From: Rheinheimera sp. 4Y26
Lineage (GTDB): Bacteria; Pseudomonadota; Gammaproteobacteria; Enterobacterales; Alteromonadaceae
Reading direction: 5' to 3'
Length of the DNA: 64,000 nt
Assembly (NCBI RefSeq): GCF_025245835.1
Contig: NZ_JAOBWS010000015.1
Span: 1 to 64,000 of the forward strand
The notes beneath the pieces were generated by a model. It saw nothing but the letters and a program-made list of their open reading frames with translations, searched no databases and was not told the DNA's origin. Both the position numbers and the translations under genes were made by a program. Below, one piece after another: positions 23,217-32,190 of the stretch (positions within the stretch are counted from its first letter, which is position 1; the number at the start of each line of letters is the position of its first letter).

Positions 23217-23762
23217 TTAGCGGATCCAGCCCTGATTCAGACGCCTGAATTCGTCGGTGCCTGCTTTATCCAGCCATTCAAAAGCCAGCATTTCCAGACT
23301 GATAATACTGGCACCGGCCTGTTGCAACCGGGCCAGTGCCAGTTGTTTGTTCTCTTCGGTGCGCGAGCCCACGGCGCAGGCCACCACAAAGACCGCAAAG
23401 CCAGCCTCTAACAAATCCAGTGCGGTTTGCAGCACACAGACGTGGCTTTCGGTGCCTAGTAACACAATTTGCTGACGCTGCTGAACACGAATCGCCTGGG
23501 CAATATCGGCTTCCCGCCAGGCGCTGAAATGAATTTTGCTGTAAATATTGGCCGGTGCTATCAGTTGACGCAAATCAGGCACTGTTTGCCCTAGCCCCTG
23601 CGGATATTGTTCAGTAGCCAGCACAGGCACCTTTAGTTGCTGCGCCACCTGCAACACCCAAAGGGCTGAATGCTGCACCTGGGAAGTTTGAAAAATGGCC
23701 GGTGCCAGTTTTTGCTGAATATCAATCAGTATCACCAGGCTTTGTTCCCGCTCCAGTCGCAT
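23217..23762 (-). CDS. isochorismatase-family cysteine hydrolase (YcaC-like)
   Basis: 181 residues with the catalytic triad in the expected order: Asp14 (VILIDIQQKL), Lys76 (IYSKIHFSA) and Cys109 (GTESHVCVLQT), with the cis-peptide pattern before Cys. The best-known relatives are YcaC-type hydrolases of unclear substrate; there is no siderophore cluster nearby, so an isochorismate substrate is unlikely. It converges on the DUF4920 gene with a 24-base gap. Confidence 0.82.
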   Translation of the reverse strand: MRLEREQSLVILIDIQQKLAPAIFQTSQVQHSALWVLQVAQQLKVPVLATEQYPQGLGQTVPDLRQLIAPANIYSKIHFSAWREADIAQAIRVQQRQQIVLLGTESHVCVLQTALDLLEAGFAVFVVACAVGSRTEENKQLALARLQQAGASIISLEMLAFEWLDKAGTDEFRRLNQGWIR

Positions 23763-23941
23763 GACCTACTCCTGTGGTTGCCGTTTGCTCGTTTCATACC
23801 GCTGGCAGCCTTTGGTGAGCATGGCAGGCAAACTTGCGGCATCAAAGTTTTTCTGTGTTGGTTGCTGTCGTTTGGTGCACCGTCGCTTTTGGCTTGCTGC
23901 TGAACATCCAGCGCTAAGCACACAAAGATCAGGTTCAGCGG

Positions 23942-24793
23942 TCAATCGTCGTTTTGTTGCTGGCGCAGTTGCCGTTCCTGCATCTGGGCAAAAGCAGCCT
24001 TAATTTCTTCTAACACAGCGTCGACATCGGCTGCCGCTGTTGTGTCCTGGAATTGCCCTGTTAATTCAGCTTCAGGGTCAAAATCACCGGCCTGATACAA
24101 AGCCCGGATTTCTTCGGCGTATCTGGTTTTTAGCAGTTCTGGCGCAAACTGGCCGTAGTACTGCGTCATGTTGTTAATGTCGCGCTCCAGCATCCAGAGT
24201 GCATTATTATTGGCTGCTGCGTCGACCGCCTGAGGTAAGTCGATAATGACAGGGCCGTAGCTGTCGACCAATACGTTAAATTCCGACAAATCACCATGCA
24301 CCAGACCCACCCCCAGCATCCGCATAATGTAACGCATCATGATGGCGTGATCTTCAATGGCCTGTTCTGCGGACATCGATACATCATTCAGCCTTGGCGC
24401 TACATCGCCATCGGCGTCTGTGACCAGTTCCATCAGCAGCACACCGTCAAAACAGCCATAAGGCTCGGGCACACGAACGCCGGCATCGGCTAATTTAGCC
24501 AGAGCTGAGACTTCGGCCTGTTGCCAGCTTTGCTCTTGTTGTTCCCGACCATAACGCGAGCCTTTTTCCATCGCTCTGGCCCGGCGCGAACTGCGCACCT
24601 TGCGGCCTTCCTGATACTGCACAGCCTGCTTAAAACTGCGCTGGCTGGCGTCTTTGTATACTTTGGCACAGCGGATCTGCCCGCCACAACGCACGACAAA
24701 CACAGCGGCCTCTTTGCCGCTCATCAGTGGCCGTAGTACTTCATCAACCAGGCCTTCATCAACCAGTGGCTGGATTCTTTTTGGTATTTTCAT
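23942..24793 (-). CDS. RIO1-family protein kinase (PA4780-like)
   Basis: 283 residues. The RIO kinase domain covers about 25-210. The ATP-binding loop is SGKEAAVFVV with Lys in RCAKVY, the catalytic loop is GLVHGDLSEFNVLV (Asp-Asn) and the metal-binding IIDLPQAV replaces DFG. A Gln/Glu-rich helical tail follows. Bacterial RIO kinases autophosphorylate on serine, but their role is poorly known. It stands alone, upstream of an isochorismatase-like gene with 179 bases between. Confidence 0.85.
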   Translation of the reverse strand: MKIPKRIQPLVDEGLVDEVLRPLMSGKEAAVFVVRCGGQIRCAKVYKDASQRSFKQAVQYQEGRKVRSSRRARAMEKGSRYGREQQEQSWQQAEVSALAKLADAGVRVPEPYGCFDGVLLMELVTDADGDVAPRLNDVSMSAEQAIEDHAIMMRYIMRMLGVGLVHGDLSEFNVLVDSYGPVIIDLPQAVDAAANNNALWMLERDINNMTQYYGQFAPELLKTRYAEEIRALYQAGDFDPEAELTGQFQDTTAAADVDAVLEEIKAAFAQMQERQLRQQQNDD

Positions 24794-24855
24794 GCAGCCG
24801 TTATACCTTAGTTTGCCATGCCTTGGAATGAATCATTGTGCCAGCGTTTTTAAAG

Positions 24856-24884
24856 CAAAAAAAAGCCCGGCAGCAGGCCGGGCT
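24856..24884 (-). terminator. rho-independent terminator of the dsbA pair
   Basis: Arms AGCCCGGC / GCCGGGCT with a 5-base loop, followed by eight T on the minus strand. It lies 15 bases past the stop of the second DsbA gene. Confidence 0.88.
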
Positions 24885-24899
24885 CAGATAACACATTTA

Positions 24900-25541
24900 T
24901 TAGTCTTTTTTCGCCAGCAGGTAGGTCACCAGCTGTTGCAGTTCCTGATCAAAATTTTCTGAGTTCAGCTGGTCAAACTTCAGTTTGTATTTGCCATTCA
25001 CCAACAGCATAGGGACACCGGTCAGTACACGCTTTTCTGACCAGTGGTTTTGGGTAGATTTCATCGCGTTGGCGCCAGTCACAATTGGCATGCTGTTGAT
25101 TTTGGCGTCAAACACCTTGCCGTCAAAATCATTGACCACTAACAGGTTGCGAATATCAGCTTCATTGCTGAAAGTAGCGCGTTTTTGATGAATATAATCA
25201 AAAATCATCGCTGCAACTTTTTCACCCTGACCTGCGGATTTACCCACCAGATAAGCACGGGCCAGCGCGTTTTGTATCTCTGGTGCTGCGGCTTGCACAA
25301 AATCCACATGCACTTTTTCCAGCATCACGCCTTTTGGCAGCTGATTGGCCAGTTTATTGGCGAAAGGCTCAAAGCGGAAACAATGGCCACAATAAAAGGA
25401 AAAAAACTCTTTCACTTCAGGTTTGGCAGTGGCTTTTTCAGCCACCACTTCATAGTGGGTACCTTCAACAAATTCTGTCGCCTGAACGGTCAATGTCAGG
25501 CTGAGCAGTGCAACTGCACTGAGTAAAATACGGCGAAACAT
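24900..25541 (-). CDS. DsbA-like thiol:disulfide oxidoreductase with a CGHC site
   Basis: 213 residues with a signal peptide (MFRRILLSAVALLSLTLTVQA). The thioredoxin fold has the active site FFSFYCGHCFRFEP, the DsbA helical insert, and a cis-Pro loop TGVPMLLVNGKY. CGHC is the dipeptide of eukaryotic PDI rather than the CPHC of classical DsbA, and would make the site less oxidising. It is the second gene of a tandem pair, 18 bases after the CPHC paralogue. It acts in the periplasm, perhaps as an isomerase or as an oxidase with narrower substrates. Confidence 0.83.
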   Translation of the reverse strand: MFRRILLSAVALLSLTLTVQATEFVEGTHYEVVAEKATAKPEVKEFFSFYCGHCFRFEPFANKLANQLPKGVMLEKVHVDFVQAAAPEIQNALARAYLVGKSAGQGEKVAAMIFDYIHQKRATFSNEADIRNLLVVNDFDGKVFDAKINSMPIVTGANAMKSTQNHWSEKRVLTGVPMLLVNGKYKLKFDQLNSENFDQELQQLVTYLLAKKD

Positions 25542-25559
25542 GATAAAACCTCCTGAAAA

Positions 25560-26198
25560 TTAAGGCAGTTGCAGTAAATGGTTAACCAGCGCTTTTAAGT
25601 CCTGTTCCAGGTTGGACTGGTCCAGTTTGCTGAGGTCGATTTTGTAGCGGCCGTTGACAATAAAAGTCGGCACCGAAGTCAGCACACGGGATTTTGACAG
25701 GGTATTTTGTTCTTTTTGCATCAGGCTAACCTGAGATTTCACCACAAAGTTGTTGATGTTTTTGTCGTAGTCGGCGGCGTCAATACCTGCACTTAATACC
25801 ACTTCACGAATATCCTGCTCGCTGGCAAAAGCTTTGCGTTTGGTATGAATGTGGTCAAATAAAGCGCGGTTCACTTCAGTACCTTTGCCTTTTACTTTGC
25901 CAATCACCATAGCGCGGCTTAAAGCCACCTGGGTTTCCTGTTTGGCGCCGCCCATAAAATCAACATGAAATTTTTTCAGCGCCACACCTTCAGGAAGAGA
26001 TTTTTCCAGGCTCTGCACTACAGGTTCAAATGCGTTACAGTGTGGGCAATAAAAAGAGAAAAACTCTTTCACTTCAGGTTTGGCGGTTTTTTGCTCAGAA
26101 ATAACCTGATAGTGTTCACCTTCTTCATATTTACCGGCAGCTTGTACCCCAGGCACCAGCAATAAAGCCGCTGCAAACCACATCATTAATTTTTTCAT
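25560..26198 (-). CDS. dsbA: thiol:disulfide interchange protein DsbA
   Basis: 212 residues with a signal peptide (KKLMMWFAAALLLVPGVQA). The active site FFSFYCPHCNAFEP has the classical CPHC, and the cis-Pro loop is TSVPTFIVNGRY. It introduces disulfide bonds into secreted proteins and is reoxidised by DsbB, which is not in the window. It lies 120 bases downstream of srkA on the same strand, the same order as in E. coli, and is followed by a CGHC paralogue. Confidence 0.92.
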   Translation of the reverse strand: MKKLMMWFAAALLLVPGVQAAGKYEEGEHYQVISEQKTAKPEVKEFFSFYCPHCNAFEPVVQSLEKSLPEGVALKKFHVDFMGGAKQETQVALSRAMVIGKVKGKGTEVNRALFDHIHTKRKAFASEQDIREVVLSAGIDAADYDKNINNFVVKSQVSLMQKEQNTLSKSRVLTSVPTFIVNGRYKIDLSKLDQSNLEQDLKALVNHLLQLP

Positions 26199-26318
26199 TT
26201 TTCAGTTCCAGAGTTACGTTCTATCGTCCATTACCGGCAAGCCGGCAGTCAGCTGGCGCACAGCTTACACCAAGCTAAATTCCGCTGTATAGCTGCTTGG
26301 CCTGATGAAATTTCATTG

Positions 26319-27302
26319 TTAATAATCAAACGGATGCATTTGCAATGATGGCTGTTGTAAACGCCATATTTGCTCCTGCAATACCACCAGCTGTTGTTGC
26401 CAATATGCTTCGGTGTTAAACCAGGGAAAATGCAAAGGGAAAGCCGGATCGACCCAGCGTCTGGCGAGCCACTCCATATAATGCACCATCCGCATCGCTC
26501 TGAGTGCTTCAATCAATTTAAGTTCCGCAAAATCAAAATCACAAAACTGTTGATATTCATCAAGTAACAAATCAAGCCGCATTCTTTGCTCCGGCGCTTC
26601 GCCTCCCAGTAGCATCCATAAATCCTGCATGGCTGGTGCCTGACGGCAATCATCGAGATCAACAAAAAATGGCTGTTGATGATAAAACAAGTTGCCTGGA
26701 TGGCAATCGCCGTGACAGCGGATGGTGCGTTTAGGTTGATATTGTTGCTGGCATAACAGCTCTATTTGTTGCAATAACTGCTCAAGTTGTTGTCCTGTGT
26801 GCGTGCTGAACTGTCCTTGTTGCAGCAATAAATTGCGGCTTTGGCCGATAAATTCCTGCACCGACAGCTTTGGTCTGTGTAAAAAGTCTTTGGCGCCGCC
26901 AAGCTGATGGAGCTGACCTAAAAAACGCCCGAGTTGGCATAACTGTTCATCATCATCAATTTCCAATGGGCGGCCGCCGCGGCTTGGGAATACGGCAAAC
27001 TGATAACCCTGATAGGGCAGCAGGGATTGCCCCTCGACCCTAAGTGGCGCCACCACAGGGATCTCGGCTTCGGCCAGTTCAAAAGCAAACTGATGCTCTT
27101 CCAGAATTTGTGCCGTACTCCAGCGCTGTGGCCGGTAAAACTTCACCACATAACGCAGGCCATCGTCGGCTTTAAACTGATACACCCGGTTTTCATAACT
27201 GTTTAAAGCCAACAAGCCGGATTCAGCATAAAAACCATAATGCTGGCAGGCATCAAGAATTAAGTCGGGGGAGAGTTCAGAAAAATCAAAAGCAGCGGCC
27301 AT
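26319..27302 (-). CDS. srkA: stress response kinase A (YihE/RdoA)
   Basis: 327 residues from ATG 27302, with GAGG upstream; the 5-codon upstream extension lacks support. It is an aminoglycoside-phosphotransferase-like kinase: YENRVYQFKADDGLRYVVKFYRP (ATP site), catalytic CHGDCHPGNLFYH, and metal-binding FVDLDDC. E. coli SrkA is a Ser/Thr kinase that counters MazF-linked death under stress. The srkA-dsbA gene order is conserved with enterics and supports the call. Confidence 0.92.
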   Translation of the reverse strand: MAAAFDFSELSPDLILDACQHYGFYAESGLLALNSYENRVYQFKADDGLRYVVKFYRPQRWSTAQILEEHQFAFELAEAEIPVVAPLRVEGQSLLPYQGYQFAVFPSRGGRPLEIDDDEQLCQLGRFLGQLHQLGGAKDFLHRPKLSVQEFIGQSRNLLLQQGQFSTHTGQQLEQLLQQIELLCQQQYQPKRTIRCHGDCHPGNLFYHQQPFFVDLDDCRQAPAMQDLWMLLGGEAPEQRMRLDLLLDEYQQFCDFDFAELKLIEALRAMRMVHYMEWLARRWVDPAFPLHFPWFNTEAYWQQQLVVLQEQIWRLQQPSLQMHPFDY

Positions 27303-27367
27303 AACCAACCTCATCAAAAGCTGTGGGCAGTGTAACCGGCTCTGGACAAGACTGCGATGGCTTTGTT

Positions 27368-27393
27368 GGAGCAGCAGCTTAAACTGCTGCTCC
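27368..27393 (-). terminator. strong hairpin between ccoG and srkA
   Basis: A perfect 10-bp stem GGAGCAGCAG / CTGCTGCTCC with a six-base loop lies in the 114-base gap. It has no T-run, so it may be a weak terminator or an RNA-stability element. Confidence 0.4.
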
Positions 27394-27416
27394 GGTTCAG
27401 GCTTTAAATAGCAGGA

Positions 27417-28835
27417 TTAACGGCCGGCAAAAAACTTACTGCCCTGGCTCAGTTCTACGTCAGGCTCGTCTTTGTCGCGTACCTGGAACTCTATATCCAT
27501 CACAGGTTTTTTCGCATCGGCCGGGTCCAGCGACAGGCTGATCGGAATGCCGGCAGTATCGCCGCCTTTGATGGTGATTTCTTTTTCACCTATCCAGCTC
27601 GCTTGTTCCAGACCGGTGAAACTCAGCACAAAGGTTTGATCCTGCTGCGATTTATTGATGATTTTTAAGGTGTAGGTGTTTTCAATTAAACCTTCATCCG
27701 TTTCGCGGAACAAACTGCCACGGTCGCGCACCACGTCCAGCTCTGCCGGCATCCGGGTCCAGAGGGTCCAGGCAAAGGCAGTACAAACCACCAGCAGCAC
27801 CACAAAATAACCCAGCAGTTTCGGCCGCAGCACTTTAGTCGGTTTGCCAGCCAGGCTGTGCTCGGTGGTGTAGCTGATCAGACCCTTGGCATAACCCATC
27901 TTGTCCATGGTGTCATCACAGGCATCAATACAGGCACCACAGTTGATGCACTCGTATTGCAGACCATTGCGGATATCAATACCTGTTGGGCACACATGCA
28001 CACAGAGGTTACAGTCAATACAATCACCCAGACCTTTTTCTTTATAGTCGGCGTCTTTGCGCGAGCGTGGGCCGCGGTTTTCCCCCCGCACTGCGTCATA
28101 GGTCACGGTAAAAGTGTCTTTATCAAACATCGCAGACTGGAAGCGGGCGTAAGGGCAAATGTGGGTACACATAATTTCGCGCATCCAGCCGGCGTTGCCA
28201 TAGGTACACACCATAAAAAACAACACAGATACCACGGCCCAGAAACCGGCATTACCGCTGAAAAAGTCGATAAACAGTTGATCTACCGGCGTAAAGTAAC
28301 CGACAAAAATCAATGAAGTTAACAAGGAAAATGCCAGCCAGGCGAAGTGGGTCAGACCTTTTTTCAGCACTTTTTGCGCCGACCAGGGGTCTTTATCCAA
28401 CTTCATTCTGTTATTACGGTTGCCCTGAATTTTTTCTTCAAACCAGATAAAAATAAAGGTCCAGACCGTTTGCGGACATAAATAACCACACCAGACCCGG
28501 CCATAAAAAGTAGTAACAAAAAACAAGGCGTAAGCGCCGATGACAAAAATCCAGGCCATGATGGTGAAGTCTTGTGGCCATAAGGTCATGCCAAAAATAT
28601 TAAATTTTTGCTCGCCTATATCAAGCAGAATGGCCTGATGGCCGTCAAACTGCAGCCAGGGCAACAGCATAAACAGGCCCATAAAAATAAAACCCATATT
28701 GCGGCGTAATTTCTGATGTAAGCCTTTGACTGCCCGCACATAAATCCGATCCCGAACCGGGTAATTTTTTTGCTCTTTTGGATTGTGCATATCCACTTTA
28801 ATAGGGATAGCCTGTTGCTTTTGTTGTGGTTCCAC
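27417..28835 (-). CDS. ccoG: cytochrome c oxidase accessory protein CcoG
   Basis: 472 residues from GTG 28835, chosen because AGAGG lies six bases upstream; ATG 28868 and GTG 28883 are alternative starts without a ribosome site. It has four or five N-terminal TM segments, a polyferredoxin core (CGYLCPQTVWTF, then CIDCNLCVHVCP and CINCGACIDACDD, two 4Fe-4S clusters) and a C-terminal Ig-like domain. CcoG/RdxA reduces copper for cbb3 oxidase assembly; ccoNOPQ is not in the window. Confidence 0.9.
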   Translation of the reverse strand: MEPQQKQQAIPIKVDMHNPKEQKNYPVRDRIYVRAVKGLHQKLRRNMGFIFMGLFMLLPWLQFDGHQAILLDIGEQKFNIFGMTLWPQDFTIMAWIFVIGAYALFFVTTFYGRVWCGYLCPQTVWTFIFIWFEEKIQGNRNNRMKLDKDPWSAQKVLKKGLTHFAWLAFSLLTSLIFVGYFTPVDQLFIDFFSGNAGFWAVVSVLFFMVCTYGNAGWMREIMCTHICPYARFQSAMFDKDTFTVTYDAVRGENRGPRSRKDADYKEKGLGDCIDCNLCVHVCPTGIDIRNGLQYECINCGACIDACDDTMDKMGYAKGLISYTTEHSLAGKPTKVLRPKLLGYFVVLLVVCTAFAWTLWTRMPAELDVVRDRGSLFRETDEGLIENTYTLKIINKSQQDQTFVLSFTGLEQASWIGEKEITIKGGDTAGIPISLSLDPADAKKPVMDIEFQVRDKDEPDVELSQGSKFFAGR

Positions 28836-28948
28836 GCTGTACCTCTGATGCTGCAGCCAGGCCGGCATCTGTGTGGCCGGCACTGTGGGCGATTATAGCA
28901 GTAAATGCTGATGGATCATGGTCTTGCCTGCATTGCGGTAGATCAACT

Positions 28949-29029
28949 GCGGGCTTTATCACTGACATTCAGTGATCAAAGGCAAATTTTGTACCAAAAT
29001 TTGCCGGGTCTGAATGCCTGATAAAGCGC
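28949..29029. repeat. nested inverted repeats in the ccoG upstream gap
   Basis: The 28884-29191 gap has no gene. Its core is a perfect inverted repeat: GGCAAATTTTG (28981-28991) and CAAAATTTGCC (28995-29005) around TAC. Outside it, GCTTTATCA and TGATAAAGC pair again, with CATTCAG/CTGAATG between, so the whole about 81 bases folds on itself. The left arm also contains its own palindrome (ATCACTGA-CAT-TCAGTGAT). It could be a mobile MITE-like unit, a regulator site or a structured RNA. Confidence 0.6.
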
Positions 29030-29191
29030 AGGTTCAGCCAAGAATATGTAAACTTTGGCAACAGCAAAGTGTCAACAATGATGACAGTTTACTGTGTGAA
29101 TCGGGTGCAAACCGTCAAAACACAATGCCGGATTTCGTTCGGGTTATTTTATGCGTAGAATAAGCGACAATGCGCAAATAAAGGTGTAATG

Positions 29192-29554
29192 ATGAAAAAA
29201 GTCTTATGGTTTATCGTGTTAGTGCTGGCGCTTGCCACATTGTCAGATCATCCTGTGTTGCTGCCTTATAAACAACAACTGTACGCAAAATTCAGTGATT
29301 CAGCGCAAAATGCCAGCAAGGTGAAGTCGGATCAAAGTATGCGCGCCATTAAAACCCGTTTTGCTGAAATTGGTGGCAGTCTGGGCAGAGGTCAGCAAAC
29401 CGAATTGGAACGGGTTGCCAGCAGTGCGGCCAATGTTCTGGATTTTTATCAACGGTATTGTGTGGAACGGCAGTTTCACCAACAGCTCTATGGTGACAGT
29501 ATTACGCAGGTGTGTGCTGTCATCGAGAACAACCGTGGCGGTCTGACAAATTAA
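29192..29554 (+). CDS. small membrane-anchored protein, unknown
   Basis: 120 residues from the second ATG (AAGGTG at proper spacing). The N-terminus is a signal-like membrane segment (KKVLWFIVLVLALATL), then a periplasmic helical domain with two cysteines (RYCVERQ, QVCAVIE). No family is recognised. It is single and is followed convergently by the ParA/RHH pair with an 18-base gap. Confidence 0.6.
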   Translation: MKKVLWFIVLVLALATLSDHPVLLPYKQQLYAKFSDSAQNASKVKSDQSMRAIKTRFAEIGGSLGRGQQTELERVASSAANVLDFYQRYCVERQFHQQLYGDSITQVCAVIENNRGGLTN

Positions 29555-29572
29555 CCAGACCGCACAGCGGTG

Positions 29573-29920
29573 TTACTCCACCTTTTTCACCACGACGGAC
29601 TTACCTACGCCCACAGCGGCACTCTGATTTTGTTCGTTGACGCTGAGAATCAGCTGGCGGATCAATTTTGATTTTGACACGCCAGTTTCTTTACTCAGAT
29701 TGTTTAACACTTCAATCGCTTCGGCACTTAAAGTGAAAGTTGCATGACGCATTGGTCCCTGACTCAGCAGATTTGCTGAATCTTCTTCCGGTGCCTGTCT
29801 GACACTAACGATTTTGGGGATCCCCATAGCGTAGTTTTCAGCATCGGCAATAAATTCTTCCACGGTGAAAGCGCGTTTATTCGATCGTGTTGAATTTTTT
29901 TTCAGATCGGTCAATGCCAT
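29573..29920 (-). CDS. ribbon-helix-helix partner of ParA
   Basis: 115 residues. A flexible, Lys/Arg-rich N-terminus is followed by a C-terminal ribbon-helix-helix: ATFTLSAEAIEVLNNLSKET then GVSKSKLIRQLI. Such small RHH proteins (ParG/CopG type) act as the centromere-binding partner of ParA ATPases. It overlaps the end of parA by 44 bases, so the two are coupled. It also resembles RHH antitoxins, but no toxin is next to it. Confidence 0.7.
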   Translation of the reverse strand: MALTDLKKNSTRSNKRAFTVEEFIADAENYAMGIPKIVSVRQAPEEDSANLLSQGPMRHATFTLSAEAIEVLNNLSKETGVSKSKLIRQLILSVNEQNQSAAVGVGKSVVVKKVE

Positions 29921-30575
29921 CTTCTTGAATTGCCTTCATTGCCATCAGTTCAACAATAATGTCTTTGATTTCGGTAGCCGCTTTACCATCCGGCTCAGTG
30001 TCCATCACAGACATACCTTTTTCTTCACTGTCATCATAGATATTGCGGCTATAGGTGACGCCGTTTAACACCCGTAAATTAAAGCTGCGTACCACTTCTT
30101 TTGCATCGAGGATCCGGTTAGCCTGATTCGGTAACGAAGGGCACTGGGTCAGTACACAGGCAACTATCATGTCGGGGTTGACCACATTACAGTTGCTGAC
30201 CAAATCTTCTAAGTGTTCCAGTGTTTTTAAATCACGGCGTTTTGGCCGTAATGGCAACAATACATGAGAGGCAACCGACATGGCGGAACGCAGCGCCACG
30301 CTATCCTGACCACCACAGTCGACGATGACATAATCGTAGTGATGTTCAAGGCTCTTCAGTTCATAACGGATCTTGCCGTACATTTGTACACAGTTGATCC
30401 ATTGTACGTTCGGTGACAGGTGGCGTTCCTGCACCCAATCAGACGTGGTTCGCTGCGGATCACAATCCACCAGAATCACGTTGGCATTTTTCTGGGTTGA
30501 AAAATACACGGCGATATTTTGGGCCAGACAACTTTTGCCACTACCGCCTTTTTCCCCACCGACTAACAAAATCAT
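29877..30575 (-). CDS. ParA/ParF family partition ATPase
   Basis: 232 residues. Deviant Walker A GGEKGGSGKS is preceded by MILLV and followed by NIAVYFS; Walker A' is ILVDCDPQRTTSDW, Walker B is YVIVDCGGQD, and LLPLRPKRRD follows. The short length and missing N-terminal HTH place it in the small plasmid ParA/ParF group. ATG 30575 has GAGGG seven bases upstream; an ATG at 30581 is too near it. It overlaps the RHH gene. No replication or mobile gene is nearby, so the pair sits in ordinary chromosome next to purT. Confidence 0.85.
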   Translation of the reverse strand: MILLVGGEKGGSGKSCLAQNIAVYFSTQKNANVILVDCDPQRTTSDWVQERHLSPNVQWINCVQMYGKIRYELKSLEHHYDYVIVDCGGQDSVALRSAMSVASHVLLPLRPKRRDLKTLEHLEDLVSNCNVVNPDMIVACVLTQCPSLPNQANRILDAKEVVRSFNLRVLNGVTYSRNIYDDSEEKGMSVMDTEPDGKAATEIKDIIVELMAMKAIQEDGIDRSEKKFNTIE

Positions 30576-30636
30576 GCACATTCCCTCTTCGTTGCGACCA
30601 CGACAATTCAGCACTGCTGCTGCAGAACTGCAGGTT

Positions 30637-30678
30637 AAACTGATAGTTCAGTGCACAGATGTTGCTGACTATCAGTTT
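30637..30678. promoter_or_regulatory. inverted-repeat site upstream of parA
   Basis: Perfect 11-bp arms AAACTGATAGT and ACTATCAGTTT are separated by 20 bases, which puts their centres 31 bases apart (three helical turns). It lies 62 bases before parA. It may be the operator or parS centromere bound by the RHH protein. Confidence 0.55.
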
Positions 30679-30705
30679 CTTAGTGTAGGAGACAACTCTG
30701 CAGAC

Positions 30706-30720
30706 TGGCAAAGTTTGCCA
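30706..30720. repeat. second palindrome in the parA upstream region
   Basis: TGGCAAA-G-TTTGCCA is a perfect 7-bp inverted repeat around one base. It lies in the 172-base space between parA and purT, and may be a further binding site. Confidence 0.4.
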
Positions 30721-30747
30721 ATAAGTCTTTGCAGTTGTTGTGTCCTT

Positions 30748-31929
30748 TTATAACTCCACCCTGATCTGCTGAATTACATTCAGGGCTTTTTCTACCGCTT
30801 GCTCAATAGTGCCGGCCTGAGCCAGCGCAACACCGAGCCGGCGTTCCCCCTGTACTTCAGGTTTTCCGAATAAACGAATTTCAGTATCCGCTTCGGTCAA
30901 TGCGCGGTCAAGCCCATGAAAACGCATCTGTTGTGATTGTCCCTGCACCAGTAATACAGCTGAGGCGGTGGGGCCAAGCTGCCGTATGACCGGAACAGGT
31001 AAACCCAGGATAGCGCGGGCATGCAGAGCAAACTCAGACAGGTTCTGTGACATCAGCGTCACCATGCCGGTGTCGTGTGGCCGCGGCGACACTTCGCTGA
31101 ACCAGACATCGTCTCCTTTGATAAATAATTCAACTCCAAAAACGCCACGGCCACCCAGGGCATGGGTAATACGGCGGGCATAATCTTCCGCTTTGGCAAG
31201 GGCTGCGGCTGACATAGCTTGTGGCTGCCAGGACTCGCGGTAATCCCCTTTTTCCTGACGATGGCCAATCGGCGCACAAAATTGGGTGCCGCTGACAGAG
31301 CAGACGGTTAATAAGGTAATTTCGTAGTCAAAATCAACAAAGCCTTCCACTATCACCCGACCTTTGCCGGCGCGGCCGCCTTCCTGTGCATAAGCCCAGG
31401 CTGCTTCGACATCGGCATCAGATTTTAATACCGACTGACCTTTGCCGGACGACGACATAATGGGTTTGACCACACAGGGGTAGCCCACAGTGGCGATAGC
31501 GGCCAGATAACTGGCATGGTCATCGGCAAACTGGTAACGCGAGGTTTGCAGTTGCAGCTCTTCAGCAGCCAGACGGCGAATGCCTTCGCGGTTCATCGTC
31601 AGGTGTGCTGCACGGGCGCTTGGGATCACCTGAAAACCTTCCTGCTCCAGTTCCAGTAAAGTAGCCGTGGCGATAGCTTCTATTTCCGGCACAATCAGAT
31701 CTGGTTTTTCTTTGATCACCAGCTGACGCAAGGCTGCGCCGTTGAGCATTGAAATCACATGATGGCGGTCTGCCACCTGCATGGCTGGGGCATTTACGTA
31801 GCGGTCAACGGCTATCACTTCACAGCCATAACGTTTTAATTCTATACATACTTCTTTGCCTAACTCGCCGGCGCCAAGTAACAATACCTTGGTGCTGGTT
31901 GGGCTGGCTGGGGTGCCAATGCTGGTCAT
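30748..31929 (-). CDS. purT: formate-dependent GAR formyltransferase (PurT)
   Basis: 393 residues, one more than E. coli PurT. It is an ATP-grasp enzyme: [55 protein letters not shown]. It makes formyl-GAR from formate, ATP and GAR, the folate-free route of purine synthesis. ATG 31929 has GGAG six bases upstream; the open frame to 32082 is not needed. It stands alone; no PurR-type operator was found. Confidence 0.93.
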   Translation of the reverse strand: MTSIGTPASPTSTKVLLLGAGELGKEVCIELKRYGCEVIAVDRYVNAPAMQVADRHHVISMLNGAALRQLVIKEKPDLIVPEIEAIATATLLELEQEGFQVIPSARAAHLTMNREGIRRLAAEELQLQTSRYQFADDHASYLAAIATVGYPCVVKPIMSSSGKGQSVLKSDADVEAAWAYAQEGGRAGKGRVIVEGFVDFDYEITLLTVCSVSGTQFCAPIGHRQEKGDYRESWQPQAMSAAALAKAEDYARRITHALGGRGVFGVELFIKGDDVWFSEVSPRPHDTGMVTLMSQNLSEFALHARAILGLPVPVIRQLGPTASAVLLVQGQSQQMRFHGLDRALTEADTEIRLFGKPEVQGERRLGVALAQAGTIEQAVEKALNVIQQIRVEL

Positions 31930-32190
31930 AACCACTCCATCTGAAAAAGCCGCAGACGCTTTGGGCTGGGGCGATAAAATTTTTGGTAGATTAACAAGAA
32001 ATTGGCGCTTTGCCTGCAGTTTTATCTGTATTGGCTCATGCATACCTAACCCTGGCTGAGGTGTCATGATGAGCAGCTGCACTGAATTGTCGCCATGTTG
32101 GATGGACTGAGCCAGGCGCTGGTACTTTGCGGTGCTGCGGCGTAAAGTAGTTGGGCTGTTTTTCTATGGTTATCAGCTGAGGAGCCCATT

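Noticed and set aside
29573-30575. Reading the ParA/RHH pair as an integrated plasmid
   Set aside because: No replication, transfer or integrase gene and no flanking repeats were seen; both sides are housekeeping.
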